NCBI RefSeq assembly: GCF_001592045.1
Contig: NZ_BCWB01000017.1
Span: 1 to 64,000, forward strand
Reading direction: 5' to 3'
DNA: 64,000 nucleotides
From: Thermobifida fusca NBRC 14071 = JCM 3263
Lineage (GTDB): Bacteria; Actinomycetota; Actinomycetes; Streptosporangiales; Streptosporangiaceae
Shown here in pieces: positions 8,809 through 18,438 of this stretch; the first letter of the stretch is position 1, and every line of letters starts with the position of its first letter. The position numbers and the translations under genes were made by a program. Below the pieces are notes generated by a model. It had not been told where the DNA came from and made no database searches. It was given only the letters and a program-made list of their open reading frames with translations.

Positions 8809-10107
8809 TTACTGGCCCGAGGCCCGCTTGGCGCCGTCGATCGCCTGCTGCCAGGCCTCTTCCGGAGAGAGCTGGCCCTGCTCCATGGCTTCGAGGGCCT
8901 TACGGAACTCCTCGCTCACCTGGGCGTGGTGGATGCCGTAGTAGACGGGCTTCAGCTCCTTGGCGGTCTCGGCGTAGATCTTGCCGACCGGGGCCTCGTT
9001 GAAGTAGTCGCGGGTGAACTCGGTGACCGCCGGGTCGTCCAGGGCCTTCGGCGAGGACGGCAGGGTGTTGGCGGCGTTCCACGCGGAGATCTGGCCCTCG
9101 GGGCTGGTGAGGAACATGGCCAGCTTCGCGGCCTCCTCAGGGTGCTTGCTCTGGGTGGTCACTGCCAGCCAGGAGCCGCCCCAGTTACCACCGTTGCCAG
9201 GGACGCTCGCGACATCCCACTGGTCGCGGCCGCTCTCGCCCGCGGTGTTCTCGATGTGGCCGAGCATCCAGGCCGGGCAGGGCAGGGTGGCGAAGACGTT
9301 GTTCTGGATACCGGCGTTCCACTCGTCAGACCACATCGGCAGGTTGGCCGAGAGGCCTTCCTCGACCATCCGCACCATGAGGTCCCAGCTCTCCAGGATG
9401 ACCGGGTTGGTCTCCGCGACGAGGTTGTTGTCCTCGTCGAAGAAGGTGTGGGTGCCGCCCTGGGCGTTGACGGCGCTGAAGTAGGGGACGGTCGTGGAGA
9501 TGAAGGAGGCGCCGGTCTGGGCTTCCTGGAACTTCTTACCGACCTCGATGAAGTCGTCCCAGGTCTCCCAGCTCGCGCTGACCTCTTCCCGGTCGGTGGG
9601 CAGGCCCGCGTCCTCGAAGAGCGTCTTATTGTAGCACATGCTCATGCCACCGATGTCGGTGCCGAGGCCGAGGATCTCCCCGTTCGGGCCCTTGCCCATC
9701 TCCCACTTCCAGGGCAGGAAGTTGTCCTTCAGCTCCTCCGCGCCGTACTCGGCGAGGTCGACGAAGTTGTCGCCCTGGCTGAGGAAGAACTGCTGGACGA
9801 TACCTTCCTCGATGGCGACGATGTCACCGGCGCCGCTGCCTGCCGCAATGTTCTGCTGGAGCTGGGGCACGTAGTCGGCGTGCAGGTCGGTGACGTTGTT
9901 CTCCTTGATGATGATGTTCGGGTTCTCCTCCATGTACTGCTCGAAGAGCTCGTCGTACCCGAAGACCCCGAACGTGTCGACGGTCAGAGTGATCTTGCCG
10001 TCGCTGTCGGCTTCATCGTCGCCGCTACACGCAGAGGTGCCGAGAAGCGCCACTACGCCCAGCATCGCAGCGGTCGTCTTCCAGTACCGACGGTGAAAAG
10101 TTCGCAT
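8809..10107 (-). CDS. cebE: Cellobiose-binding lipoprotein CebE
   Basis: 432-residue family-1 sugar-binding lipoprotein, the extracellular receptor of the cellobiose/cellodextrin importer. A signal peptide ends in a lipobox (GTSAC), so the mature protein is lipid-anchored at the outer face of the membrane and starts with an acidic CSGDDEAD stretch. I chose the ATG at 10107 because AGGGG precedes it by 7 bp; upstream in-frame starts lack a site. It is the first gene of cebEFG-bglC(-celR) and carries a perfect CelR operator 60 bp upstream. Confidence 0.93.
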   Translation of the reverse strand: MRTFHRRYWKTTAAMLGVVALLGTSACSGDDEADSDGKITLTVDTFGVFGYDELFEQYMEENPNIIIKENNVTDLHADYVPQLQQNIAAGSGAGDIVAIEEGIVQQFFLSQGDNFVDLAEYGAEELKDNFLPWKWEMGKGPNGEILGLGTDIGGMSMCYNKTLFEDAGLPTDREEVSASWETWDDFIEVGKKFQEAQTGASFISTTVPYFSAVNAQGGTHTFFDEDNNLVAETNPVILESWDLMVRMVEEGLSANLPMWSDEWNAGIQNNVFATLPCPAWMLGHIENTAGESGRDQWDVASVPGNGGNWGGSWLAVTTQSKHPEEAAKLAMFLTSPEGQISAWNAANTLPSSPKALDDPAVTEFTRDYFNEAPVGKIYAETAKELKPVYYGIHHAQVSEEFRKALEAMEQGQLSPEEAWQQAIDGAKRASGQ

Positions 10108-10166
10108 GTGCGACCCCTCGCTCAAAGTGGGAATGTCTTACTGCGCGTCCCGTGTGATCCCCCGCA

Positions 10167-10180
10167 TGGGAGCGCTCCCA
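10167..10180. promoter_or_regulatory. CelR operator of cebE
   Basis: Perfect palindrome TGGGAGCGCTCCCA, identical to the known CelR box, 60 bp upstream of the cebE start codon. A possible -35 (TTGACG on the minus strand, in the 10207-10215 region) lies upstream, without a clear -10. Confidence 0.95.
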
Positions 10181-10269
10181 AGAGCGTGGCCCACACCACT
10201 GTGATCCGTCAATCCCAGACCGCGCCTGCGAAATACAACCGTTACCTGAAAAGTCTTGCGCCCCCGCAG

Positions 10270-10310
10270 AAAACGAAAAAACCGCCTGGTTTTCCAGAAA
10301 AACCAGGCGG
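10270..10310 (-). terminator. Rho-independent terminator after metQ
   Basis: A perfect 12-bp stem (arms 10282-10293 and 10299-10310, loop 5 nt) is followed on the minus strand by TTTTTTCGTTTT. It closes the metN-metI-metQ transcript and insulates cebE. Confidence 0.9.
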
Positions 10311-10341
10311 CACTGCGCCACGCTGCACGGTCAGCCGCGGC

Positions 10342-11199
10342 TCACTCCCGGTCGCCGACCGGGTAGACCACGCCCTGCCACGTCTGCTCGATGTACTCGC
10401 GCACCTCGTCGCTGCGCAGCAGTTCGCTGAGCGTGCGGATCGCCGGATCGTCCACGTCCTCAGCCCGGACCACCAGCCCGTTGGCGTACTTCTCGATGTA
10501 GTCCGGGGAGTCGCTGGGCTCCCAGGCGAGCTCGTTCGCGGTCTCGGTCAGGTTCGCCTCGATCGCGTAGTTGCCGTTGACCACTGCGGCGTCCACATCG
10601 TCCAGCGACCGCGGCAACTGGGCCGCCTCCAACGGCGTGACCGTAATCCCGCGGGGGTTGTCGGTGATGTCGGACTCGGTCGCCAGCGCCCCGGCCTCCG
10701 GGTCCACCGTGATCAGCCCTTCGGCTTCCAGCGTCCGCAGCGCGCGGTCCAGGTTGGCCGCGTCGTTGGGCACCGCGATCTCGGCGCCCTCCGGCAGGTC
10801 CGCCGAGCTCTCGTGCTTCCTCGAATACAGCCCCAGCCGCTCCACGTGCACGTCGCTGACGTAGACGAGCTCGTCGCCCGGGTTGGCCTTCTGCCACTCT
10901 TCCAGGAACGTGCGGTGCTGGAAGTAGTTGGCGTTCAGCTCCCCCTGGGCCAGTTGCTGGTTGGGCTGGTTGTAGTCGGCGATCTCCACGATCTCCAGGT
11001 TGAGTCCCGCATCCGCGGCGAGGTTCTCCTGGACGTACCGGAGGATCTCCCCGTGCGGCACCGGGTTGACCCCGACCCGCAGCGTGGTCAGCCCCTCCTG
11101 GTCGGCTCCCCCGTTGCGCGCCGTCTCGCTGGGTGCCCCGCACGCCGCCAGTGTCGCGGCCAGTGCCACTGCTCCCAGGGCCGCAAACGCCTTGCGCAT
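10342..11199 (-). CDS. metQ: MetQ-like (NlpA family) substrate-binding lipoprotein
   Basis: 285-residue lipoprotein with signal peptide and lipobox (LAAC). The mature part shows NlpA/MetQ features: VGVNPVPHGEILRYV, the Tyr/Phe-containing LNANYFQHRTFLEE segment and IAVPNDAANLDRAL. It would present methionine, or a methionine derivative, to the MetI permease. It is the last gene of metN-metI-metQ and is followed by a strong terminator. Substrate is inferred from family only. Confidence 0.88.
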   Translation of the reverse strand: MRKAFAALGAVALAATLAACGAPSETARNGGADQEGLTTLRVGVNPVPHGEILRYVQENLAADAGLNLEIVEIADYNQPNQQLAQGELNANYFQHRTFLEEWQKANPGDELVYVSDVHVERLGLYSRKHESSADLPEGAEIAVPNDAANLDRALRTLEAEGLITVDPEAGALATESDITDNPRGITVTPLEAAQLPRSLDDVDAAVVNGNYAIEANLTETANELAWEPSDSPDYIEKYANGLVVRAEDVDDPAIRTLSELLRSDEVREYIEQTWQGVVYPVGDRE

Positions 11200-11268
11200 T
11201 CCCTGCCCCTCTCCTTTCGATGGAACATTCCTGGTCGGCTCGGCCCATGCGGGGACCGAGCCCTCGCC

Positions 11269-11952
11269 TCACCGGTGGGACACCCGGCGGACGAGCACAT
11301 CGCCGACGCTCTGCACCACCTGGACCACGAGGACCAGCAGGATGACCGTGGCCCACAGGTAGTAGTCGTCGAAACGCTGGTAGCCGTAGCGGATCGCGAG
11401 GTCGCCGAGCCCGCCGCCGCCGATCGCCCCGGCCATGGCCGAGTACGAGACGAGCGTGACCACCGTCATCACCAGTCCGGCGATCAGCCCGGGCAGCGCT
11501 TCGGGCAGCAGGACCTTGCCGACGATGACGATCCGGCGCGCCCCCATCGCCTGCGCTGCGTCGACCACGTCGCGGCCCACTTCACGCAGCGCGGTCTCCA
11601 CGAGCCGCGCGTAGAACGGGATGGCGCCGATGCTCAGCGGGACGATGGCGGCGGTCGGCCCCAGCGTGGTCCCGGTGAGCAGCCTGGTCAGGGAGAGCAC
11701 CGCCACCATCAGCACGATGAACGGCAGGGAGCGCCCCACGTTGACCACCGCGCTGAGCAGGGCCCGCACCGCCGGGGCAGGGGTGAGGCCGCGCTCGTCC
11801 GTGGTGACCAGCAGCACCCCGAGCGGCAGTCCGAACAGTGCGGTGAAGAACGTGGACCACCCCACCATGTAGAGGGTGTCCAGGGTGCCCCACCACAGGT
11901 TCGGCCCCATCTGCGGCCAGCGCTCCACCAGCCCGTCCAACCATCCGGTCAT
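11269..11952 (-). CDS. metI: MetI-like ABC transporter permease
   Basis: 227-residue permease with about five membrane segments and the MetI EAA-type loop (DAAQAMGARRIVIVGKVLLP). It pairs with MetN and MetQ. It overlaps the metN stop by 4 bp (ATGA), indicating coupled translation. Length is typical for MetI. Confidence 0.9.
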   Translation of the reverse strand: MTGWLDGLVERWPQMGPNLWWGTLDTLYMVGWSTFFTALFGLPLGVLLVTTDERGLTPAPAVRALLSAVVNVGRSLPFIVLMVAVLSLTRLLTGTTLGPTAAIVPLSIGAIPFYARLVETALREVGRDVVDAAQAMGARRIVIVGKVLLPEALPGLIAGLVMTVVTLVSYSAMAGAIGGGGLGDLAIRYGYQRFDDYYLWATVILLVLVVQVVQSVGDVLVRRVSHR

Positions 11953-12947
11953 GGGACCTCCTCAACCAGCACGTTGCGGTCGGTCAGGTACGTGAGCGCC
12001 TCCGCGCTGCGCTCCCCGGTGATCCGGACGGTGAGCCGGCCCACGGCATGCCCGGCAACCTCCTCCAACGCCCCGCCGAGGATGCTGACGTCCACGTCGA
12101 AGAGCCGGGTGAGCTGGGAGATGAGCGGTTCCTCGGCCTGGTCCACCCAGGTCAGCGTGACCACGCCGTCCCCGGAGACGGGCGGGGGTGCGAACAGCGA
12201 CCGCGCCAACAGCGACCCGGGGGTGCGCAGCAGGTCCACGGTCCGCCCCGTTTCGACCACCGAGCCGCGGTCCATGATCGCCACGGCGTCGCAGATCCGT
12301 TTGACCACGTCCATCTCGTGGGTGATCAGCAGGATGGTCAGCCCCAGCTCGCGGTTGAGGTCGCGCAGCAGGTCGAGGATGGAGGCCGTGGTCGCCGGGT
12401 CCAAAGCCGAGGTGGCCTCGTCCGAGAGCAGCACCGTGGGGCGCGGGGCGAGCGCGCGGGCGATCCCCACCCGCTGCTTCTGCCCGCCGGAGAGCTGGGC
12501 CGGGTACGCCGCGGCCTTGTCGGCCAGGCCCACCAGCTCCAGCAGTTCAGCGACCCGGCGGCGCCGCTCGGCCCGGGGCACTCCCGCGATCTCCAGGGGA
12601 AAGGCGACGTTGCCCGCGACCGTGCGGGAGGACAGCAGCGCGAAATGCTGGTGGATCATGCCGATCCCGCGTCGGGCCGCGCGCAACTGGGGTGGGGGCA
12701 GCGCAGTGAGATTTCTCCCATCAACCCAGATTTCGCCTCGATCCGGGCGTTCCAGGAGGTTGATGCAGCGGAGCAGCGTGCTCTTCCCTGCACCGCTCGG
12801 CCCGACGACGCCGTAGATCTCCCCCTGCGGCACGTGGAGGCTGACACCGCGTAAAGCGACCACCTCACGCCCCTTGAGCTGGTAGACCTTATGGAGGTCC
12901 ACAGCGTTGATCACGTTTCCCCCCGAAGGAGTCGCATGCTTCGACAT
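11949..12947 (-). CDS. metN: MetN-like ABC transporter ATPase with C-terminal NIL domain
   Basis: 332-residue ATPase. Walker A is GPSGAGKST, the signature is LSGGQKQR, Walker B is VLLSDEATSALD and the switch His is in LLITHEMD. The C-terminal 80-90 residues form the NIL/ACT-like regulatory domain that lets intracellular methionine shut off transport in characterised MetNI systems. First gene of the operon. The 340 bp upstream contain no SAM riboswitch that I recognise. Confidence 0.9.
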   Translation of the reverse strand: MSKHATPSGGNVINAVDLHKVYQLKGREVVALRGVSLHVPQGEIYGVVGPSGAGKSTLLRCINLLERPDRGEIWVDGRNLTALPPPQLRAARRGIGMIHQHFALLSSRTVAGNVAFPLEIAGVPRAERRRRVAELLELVGLADKAAAYPAQLSGGQKQRVGIARALAPRPTVLLSDEATSALDPATTASILDLLRDLNRELGLTILLITHEMDVVKRICDAVAIMDRGSVVETGRTVDLLRTPGSLLARSLFAPPPVSGDGVVTLTWVDQAEEPLISQLTRLFDVDVSILGGALEEVAGHAVGRLTVRITGERSAEALTYLTDRNVLVEEVP

Positions 12948-13286
12948 GACAGTCCCGCACCAATACCACCTCCGGTCGGCGCGGTTGCGGCCGGGGAGGC
13001 TGTCCCCCCGTATCCCGCCGGGACCTCCAGACGCCCCTAAAAGCCATAATACAGGTAGGAATTAGCGATTTTTCCTTTACCTCCCGAAACTGGGAGATCG
13101 CGACAGGTGTCTGTTTTCCGCGGCAAAGCCGCCTACACTCAGTTCAGCCGAGCAATGTCCGGCCGCCTATTCCCCCACACACCCCACGAGCGGCCTCCGG
13201 CCTTACCCCAGGAGCAGGGGACCCGCTTCCCTCACACCCGGTAAACCCCGCACGCGGGACCTCTGTGGCTACCGAGGAGCGAAGAA
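12948..13286. other. Divergent intergenic region metN / cell-wall protein
   Basis: Contains an AT-richer core near 13035-13075 with possible -10 elements for either direction. A GC-rich leader precedes the 13287 gene, with a small stem (GCGGC-AAA-GCCGC near 13120-13132), a GGAGCAGGGGACCC segment at about 13211 and a GAGGAGCGAAGAA ribosome-binding site. No gene is seen. Confidence 0.5.
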
Positions 13287-14360
13287 ATGCTGTCCAAGCA
13301 TTCACGCGGCGACGGTCACACCGATCCCTACGCCGATTTCTGGGCGCCCGACCCCACCGACGGGACCTGGCGCGACCACCTGGCTGACCTCGCCGAACTG
13401 TTCGCCCCCCGTGTCAACGGCCCGCAGCGGCTCTCCTTCGCGGCCGCGGTGCTCTCCCTCATTCTCGTCACGGCCTTCCTGTCCGTGCACACCGCCCCCC
13501 GGGCGGAGGCAGCGCCCGCCGCTCCCGTGGCGCCCGCAGAAAGCCTCGACTCGCTGCTGGAGCGGGCCGACAAGCTCAGCGAGGAGTACCGCGGCGAACT
13601 CCGCGACATGGAAGCCGTCCTCGAAGAAGCCGAAGCGGCCAAAGAACGCGCCGACGCCACGCGCAAAGAAGTCGACGAAGCCCGCGAACAAGTCCGCTAC
13701 CTCGCGGTGGCCACCTACACCAGCAACGGCCTCGACCCGGCGCTGAGCATCCTGCTCGACCCCAACCCGCAGGAGATCATCGACACCGTCTCCATCGTCG
13801 ACCACCTGTCCCACACCAACAACGACAAGATCTCCTACCTGCTCGAAGCGATGGAGCGGGACGAAAAAGCGCAGGCCAACGCCGAAGAGAAACTGGAAGA
13901 GGCCGAAGCCGACCTCGAAGAGCTCGAAGAACGCCGGTGGGAAGTCCGCAGGCTCATCGCCAAATACCCAGTGCAGGAGATGACCCCGCCGGACAACCTC
14001 ACGCCGCGCACCCGCCAGATGCGCGACCTCATCATCGAGAAATTCGGCCGCAACGACGAGAACGGCGGTGTGGGCTGCTACCGCCCGAACGGCGGCTGGG
14101 TCGTCGGCGAACACCCCAAGGGGCGGGCCTGCGACTTCATGGTCAACGCCCACGGGCAGATGCCCACCCCGGAACAGCAGGCGCACGGGCAAGCCATCGC
14201 TGACTGGGCCGTGGAGCACGCCGAAGACCTCGGCATCATGTACGTCATCTGGCGGCAAGAGATCTGGGACATCCGCCGCAACGACGGGTGGCGCCGCATG
14301 GCCGACCGCGGCAGCATCACCGAGAACCACTACGACCACGTGCACATCTCGATGTTCTGA
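13287..14360 (+). CDS. Secreted or membrane-anchored coiled-coil protein with C-terminal peptidoglycan-hydrolase-like domain
   Basis: 357 residues. A cytoplasmic N-terminus of about 45 residues precedes one membrane or signal segment (LSFAAAVLSLILVTAFLSV). A long coiled coil rich in Glu, Ala and Lys follows (about 85-235), then a C-terminal domain with GRACDFMV and HYDHVHISMF, the ARB_07466-type domain with metal-peptidase-like His/Asp motifs. The coiled-coil-plus-hydrolase layout resembles RipA and NlpC-type division hydrolases and FtsX-controlled amidases, so a role in cell separation is plausible. The ATG start has a good site (GAGGAGCG). Confidence 0.75.
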   Translation: MLSKHSRGDGHTDPYADFWAPDPTDGTWRDHLADLAELFAPRVNGPQRLSFAAAVLSLILVTAFLSVHTAPRAEAAPAAPVAPAESLDSLLERADKLSEEYRGELRDMEAVLEEAEAAKERADATRKEVDEAREQVRYLAVATYTSNGLDPALSILLDPNPQEIIDTVSIVDHLSHTNNDKISYLLEAMERDEKAQANAEEKLEEAEADLEELEERRWEVRRLIAKYPVQEMTPPDNLTPRTRQMRDLIIEKFGRNDENGGVGCYRPNGGWVVGEHPKGRACDFMVNAHGQMPTPEQQAHGQAIADWAVEHAEDLGIMYVIWRQEIWDIRRNDGWRRMADRGSITENHYDHVHISMF

Positions 14361-14422
14361 GCGCACACCCCTGGGGTGCGGTGTCCGCTCCCGCAGGCGG
14401 GCGCCGCGCCCCGGCCCGTAGG

Positions 14423-14554
14423 TCACCCGGTGAACAGGGGGGCGTACAGCCACGCCGTGCACCCGACACAGATCGACAGCATCACCCCGATTGCGGTGAG
14501 GAAGACGAGCCACTCGAAGAACCCGTGTTCGGGTGGCTCCCCGCGGGACGGCAT
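14423..14554 (-). CDS. Small single-pass membrane protein
   Basis: 43 residues: a short polar N-terminus, one hydrophobic helix (FLTAIGVMLSICVGCTAWLY) and a short tail. The ATG at 14554 has a strong AGGGGGC site 5 bp upstream; the longer frame to 14614 has none. No family recognised. Convergent with the coiled-coil protein gene. Confidence 0.6.
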   Translation of the reverse strand: MPSRGEPPEHGFFEWLVFLTAIGVMLSICVGCTAWLYAPLFTG

Positions 14555-15050
14555 TCTTAGCCCCCTGTAGTCTCCCTCTCCCCCAGCGCCCTCACCATAC
14601 GTCTCAAACCCCAAGTCTTCCCATGAAACAGCCTGGTTCGGCCAAACAGGTTTGACCCCGGCAACTACGGATCACATCGACGAACCCTGCGTTTCTCCAC
14701 GTTGCAGCCGGACCACGCACCGTTTCCGCCGCCGCAGGCCGGCCCCGGTCCGCCGTTTTGGCCGTTTCCGGCCATCCGCGCTCCCCTCAGGTCGATAGCG
14801 ATCGCGCAACGATCCGGTACCGAGCAGCAGTCCTGTGTTCCAAAAGGGTGACGATTCCCCTCCTTTCCCCCCGGAAGGGGGACGCTGCCCTCATTCTTAT
14901 GGAGGGATAAGATCTCAACGCTTTGTCATGAGCGCAGGACTTCGCCCCGGTCGAGCCGTCCCAGCGGTCCCGGGACCACCAGCATCGGAACCATGAGAGA
15001 GTCAACACGCGTCTCAGTCCTGACATAACCAAGCCGGCGCGAGGGGAGTC
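14555..15050. other. Intergenic region between two divergent genes
   Basis: Nearly 500 bp with no gene. A CCCCCC-GGAA-GGGGGG-like hairpin lies near 14864-14882, and an AT-richer stretch near 14895-14930 could hold the promoter of the 15051 gene. Ribosome-binding site AGGGGAG lies immediately before 15051. Confidence 0.4.
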
Positions 15051-16079
15051 ATGAGCGACAACGGACCCTACACCCAGCCACCTCAGTACCCCGGTGGCGA
15101 GGGCAACCCAGGAGGACAGCCCGGACCGTACGGAGGCTCCTACGGCCCCCAGGGCGGGCAGCCCGATCCCAACACCGGGGGACAGCCCAGCTATCACAGC
15201 GGCCCCTACCAGGCCCCCTACGGGGACGGGGGTTCCGGCGGACAGCAGGCCATGGGGTACGGATCGGGTCCCTACCCCAGCCAGGGCGGCATGCCGCAAT
15301 ACCCCAACCAGCCTCCCTACCCGCCGCAGTACCACGCTCAGACCCCCCAGCAACCCCGGAAGAACAACGCGGGACTGTGGATCGTCATCGCCGGCGGTGT
15401 CGTCATCGTCGTGCTGGTCATCGCGGTGATCGTCGTACTGTTCAACCGGGGCGGCAACGACCGTGCCCCGGTCGCCGACACTCCCCAGACCACCGAGCAG
15501 ACCGAAGACACAGGACAGACGGACGCCCCGGACGACGACACGGGCGACGACACTGGCGGCAACACCGGCCCCTCGGGCGGTCCCCCCTACTCCCCGCCGG
15601 AAGACCCGTGCTCGGTCCTCTCCGAAGGCACCCTCGAAGAGTTCGGTGCCTCCAGCAGCCGGAAGAACATCACCGACAACTCGGCCACGTGCAGTTGGAG
15701 CACCGAGGTGGACGGCCTCTACGGCACGCTGACCGTCGAATACTCCACCCCCTACGGCGGCTCCGACTCGGTTGAGGCGGCCAAGGACGACTACGCGTTC
15801 AACTACGACTACGCCACCGACGAAGAAGGCTCCATCTTCGACCTGGAAGTCATCGAAGAGCAGGAGCTCAACTACGGCAGCGAGTCGGTGCTCGTCTTCG
15901 CCTCCGAGGAGATCATCTCCCCCGGCAACCGCACCACCGTCCTGATCCGCCAGGACAACATCAACATCTCCGTGGAGTGGAGCGTCAGCAACTTCAACTC
16001 CAATGAGCCGCCGCAGAGCTTCGACGATGTGGAAGAGATCATGAAGAAGGCGGCGGAGGAAGCACTGAACTCCCTGTAA
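15051..16079 (+). CDS. Membrane-anchored protein with Pro/Gly/Tyr/Gln-rich N-terminus and extracellular DUF3558-like domain
   Basis: 342 residues. Residues 1-100 are low-complexity Pro/Gly/Gln/Tyr, as in many actinobacterial proteins whose cytoplasmic tail precedes one membrane helix (residues about 107-129, LWIVIAGGVVIVVLVIAVIVVLF). An acidic Thr/Asp linker follows, then a domain with two conserved cysteines (DPCSVL and ATCSWS), as in DUF3558/lipoprotein-like sensors. Probably a surface protein of unknown role. Followed by a strong terminator. Confidence 0.7.
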   Translation: MSDNGPYTQPPQYPGGEGNPGGQPGPYGGSYGPQGGQPDPNTGGQPSYHSGPYQAPYGDGGSGGQQAMGYGSGPYPSQGGMPQYPNQPPYPPQYHAQTPQQPRKNNAGLWIVIAGGVVIVVLVIAVIVVLFNRGGNDRAPVADTPQTTEQTEDTGQTDAPDDDTGDDTGGNTGPSGGPPYSPPEDPCSVLSEGTLEEFGASSSRKNITDNSATCSWSTEVDGLYGTLTVEYSTPYGGSDSVEAAKDDYAFNYDYATDEEGSIFDLEVIEEQELNYGSESVLVFASEEIISPGNRTTVLIRQDNINISVEWSVSNFNSNEPPQSFDDVEEIMKKAAEEALNSL

Positions 16080-16094
16080 AGCTTCCCCACCCTC

Positions 16095-16133
16095 ACGGGA
16101 GCGCGGGCCCTCTCCGCGCTCCCGTTTCTCTTT
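16095..16133 (+). terminator. Rho-independent terminator after the DUF3558-like gene
   Basis: Perfect 12-bp GC-rich stem (arms 16095-16106 and 16114-16125) with a 7-nt loop, followed by TTTCTCTTT. Confidence 0.9.
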
Positions 16134-16224
16134 CCTGAGCTGCCGCGTTGTCAGCGCCCCGGAAGGGCGGGATACTACTCCCTCGCACAGTGCCCCAGCC
16201 CGCTTGTCCCGGAAGGACTTGTCG

Positions 16225-17190
16225 TTGATCACCGTCGTAGGCGAAGCACTCATCGACCTCATCAGCTCGGAGAGCGGCACCTACCGTTCCGTCCCGGGTG
16301 GGGCACCCGCCAACACCGCGGTGGCACTGGCCCGGCTCGGCGTGCCGTCGTCCCTACTCGCCCGGATGAGCACCGACCGCTTCGGCCAGCAGTTGCGCGC
16401 CTATGTGGGATCCCGCGGGGTCAGCACCCGCGACATCGTCGTCTCCGACGAGCCCACCACCCTGGCTATCGCCACCCTTGACGAGACCGGCCGCGCCACC
16501 TACGACTTCTACGTCAAAGGCACCGTCGACTGGCAGTGGCGGCCCGAAGAGCTGCCCGACCCGCTCGCCGACGACGTGACCGCCATCCACGTGGGCTCCC
16601 TGGCGATGGCGATGCCGCCGGGCGCGGCCGTGGTGGAAGAGTGGGTGGCCCGGCAGCGCGGCCGCGCGGTGATCAGCTACGACCCCAACATCCGCCCCGC
16701 CCTCGCCGGGACCCCGGCGAGCGCCCGCGAACGGGTAGAACGCCAAGTCGCCCTCGCCGACCTGGTGAAAGTCAGCGACGAAGACGTGTACTGGCTGTAC
16801 GAGCAGGACCCCGCGACCGGGTCTGCTGACCTGCTCGTGGAGGTCGGCCGGTCGTGGTTGCGCCGCGGACCGAGCCTGATCACCATCACCTGCGGCGGCG
16901 ACCAGACGCTCGTACTGGTGCGGGGCCGCGAGGACCGGCCGCTGTCCGTGGCGCCGGAACCGGTCGACGTCGTCGACAGCATCGGCGCCGGGGACGCGTT
17001 CTGCGCCGGACTGCTTGATGCCCTCGGCCAAGCCGGAGCCTTGGGGGCAGACGGGCGCGAGCGGCTGGCCGCCCTCACCGACGCCCAGCTCACCGTGTGC
17101 GTGGCACACGCCCACCGGGTCGCCGCGCACACCTGCCGCCGCGTGGGAGCAGACCCCGGCGAACTCGACTTCCCCCCGCTCGAGTTCTAG
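16225..17190 (+). CDS. PfkB-family carbohydrate kinase (fructokinase-like)
   Basis: 321-residue ribokinase-family sugar kinase that transfers phosphate from ATP to a sugar. It shows the N-terminal PfkB signature (GGAPANTAVALARLG) and the C-terminal signature with catalytic Asp (DSIGAGDAFCAGLL). Fructose is the likeliest substrate by resemblance; others are possible. I prefer the TTG at 16225, seven bases after GGAAGGA and giving the typical start ITVVGEALIDLI. The upstream TTG at 16204 would add seven residues ahead of that site. Confidence 0.85.
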   Translation: MITVVGEALIDLISSESGTYRSVPGGAPANTAVALARLGVPSSLLARMSTDRFGQQLRAYVGSRGVSTRDIVVSDEPTTLAIATLDETGRATYDFYVKGTVDWQWRPEELPDPLADDVTAIHVGSLAMAMPPGAAVVEEWVARQRGRAVISYDPNIRPALAGTPASARERVERQVALADLVKVSDEDVYWLYEQDPATGSADLLVEVGRSWLRRGPSLITITCGGDQTLVLVRGREDRPLSVAPEPVDVVDSIGAGDAFCAGLLDALGQAGALGADGRERLAALTDAQLTVCVAHAHRVAAHTCRRVGADPGELDFPPLEF

Positions 17191-17213
17191 CCCGCTGCCC
17201 GCGCAGGACACGG

Positions 17214-17253
17214 ACAGACCCCTGACCCGCGGCAGCGCCCGTCAGGGGTCTGT
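17214..17253. terminator. Bidirectional hairpin between convergent genes
   Basis: Perfect 13-bp inverted repeat ACAGACCCCTGAC / GTCAGGGGTCTGT with a 14-nt loop, between the sugar kinase (+) and pyrD (-). It probably terminates both. Confidence 0.75.
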
Positions 17254-17295
17254 GCTGCACGGCAGCCAGCGGAGACCGCAGCCAGCGCCCGGCGG

Positions 17296-18429
17296 CTAGG
17301 AGGAGGCCGTCGACGGTTTGGCGCTAGGGTCCACGTCCACGCCGACCGCCTCAGCGATCGACGCGAAACCGTCACGGCGGGCCAACGCGGCCACCCCGCG
17401 GTGGATGCGGCGCGGCCACAGCGGCCCCCCGTAGATGAGACCGGTGTAGCCCTGGACGAGCGTGGCCCCGGCCCGGATCCGCGCCCACGCGTCCTCCGGG
17501 GTCTCGATCCCGCCGACCGCGATGAGGACGAGCCGGTCCCCCACCCGGGCGCGCAGACGGCGCAGCACCTGCAGGGCACGCTCCTTCAACGGCGCCCCCG
17601 ACAGGCCGCCCGCGCCGAGCGCGGCCACCTCCTCCGGGTCAGTGGCCAAGCCGTCGCGGGACACCGTGGTGTTGGTGGCGATGATGCCGTCCAAACCCAG
17701 CTCCACGGCCAGGTCCGCCACCGCGTCGATGTCCTCGTCAGCCAGGTCAGGGGCGATCTTGACCAGGAGCGGCAGGTCGGGGCGTCCCGCCTCGTCGAGG
17801 GTGCGGCGCACCGCGCTCAGCAGCGGCCGCAGCCGTTCCGTGGCCTGCAAGTCCCGCAGGCCCGGCGTGTTCGGCGAACTGACATTCACCACCAGGTAGT
17901 CGGCGAGGTCCGCGAACCGGCGTGCGCTCGTCACATAGTCGGCGACAGCGTCACTGTCCGGGACCACCTTGGTCTTGCCGATGTTGACCCCGACGATGAG
18001 GTCGCGGGCCCGGCGGGCGCGGTGGGCGCGCAGCCGCTCCGACACCGCCTGCGAGCCCTCGTTGTTGAAGCCCATCCGGTTCACGATGGCGCGGTCCGCG
18101 ACCAGGCGGAACAGCCGGGGCCGGGGGTTTCCCGGCTGCGGCTGGCCGGTCACCGTCCCGATTTCGACGTGGCTGAACCCCAGTGCGGTGAGCGCGGCCA
18201 CACCGCGGGCGTTCTTGTCGAACCCCGCGGCCAGCCCCAGCGGTCCAGGGAATTCCCGGCCGAACACGCGCACCCGCAGCTCGGGCTCGCGCGGCCCTAG
18301 CACGCGGCGCATCAGACGGGTCGTGCCGGGCACCGCGGCGAGGGCGCGCAGCCCGGCGAAACTCACCCGATGGGCGCGTTCTGCATCAACACGGCGAAGC
18401 AGGGTGTGGAAGATGAACTGGTAGAGCAC
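17296..18429 (-). CDS. pyrD: Class 2 dihydroorotate dehydrogenase (quinone)
   Basis: 377 residues. FMN enzyme of pyrimidine synthesis that oxidises dihydroorotate to orotate with quinone as acceptor. The N-terminal amphipathic helix that docks on the membrane is present ([12 protein letters not shown]), as are AAGFDKN, the catalytic Ser in [10 protein letters not shown], and IATNTT and VGGI for FMN/phosphate binding. The GTG start has no clear ribosome-binding site and lies 9 bp after the PAC2 stop, so reinitiation or coupling is likely. Confidence 0.93.
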   Translation of the reverse strand: MLYQFIFHTLLRRVDAERAHRVSFAGLRALAAVPGTTRLMRRVLGPREPELRVRVFGREFPGPLGLAAGFDKNARGVAALTALGFSHVEIGTVTGQPQPGNPRPRLFRLVADRAIVNRMGFNNEGSQAVSERLRAHRARRARDLIVGVNIGKTKVVPDSDAVADYVTSARRFADLADYLVVNVSSPNTPGLRDLQATERLRPLLSAVRRTLDEAGRPDLPLLVKIAPDLADEDIDAVADLAVELGLDGIIATNTTVSRDGLATDPEEVAALGAGGLSGAPLKERALQVLRRLRARVGDRLVLIAVGGIETPEDAWARIRAGATLVQGYTGLIYGGPLWPRRIHRGVAALARRDGFASIAEAVGVDVDPSAKPSTASS

Positions 18430-18438
18430 GAAGGGACT

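Noticed and set aside
8926-12816. Plus-strand open frame of 1296 codons
   Set aside because: Antisense to cebE, metQ, metI and metN, all with clear motifs. Its translation is Val/Gly/Arg/Asp-rich shadow sequence typical of high-GC DNA.
13100-13286. Possible ydaO/c-di-AMP riboswitch before the cell-wall protein
   Set aside because: A GGAGCAGGGGACCC segment and the type of downstream gene are suggestive, but the later conserved elements (GGGTGAAT, CAGCTAACC) are absent and only about 60 nt remain before the ATG. A covariance-model search would settle it.
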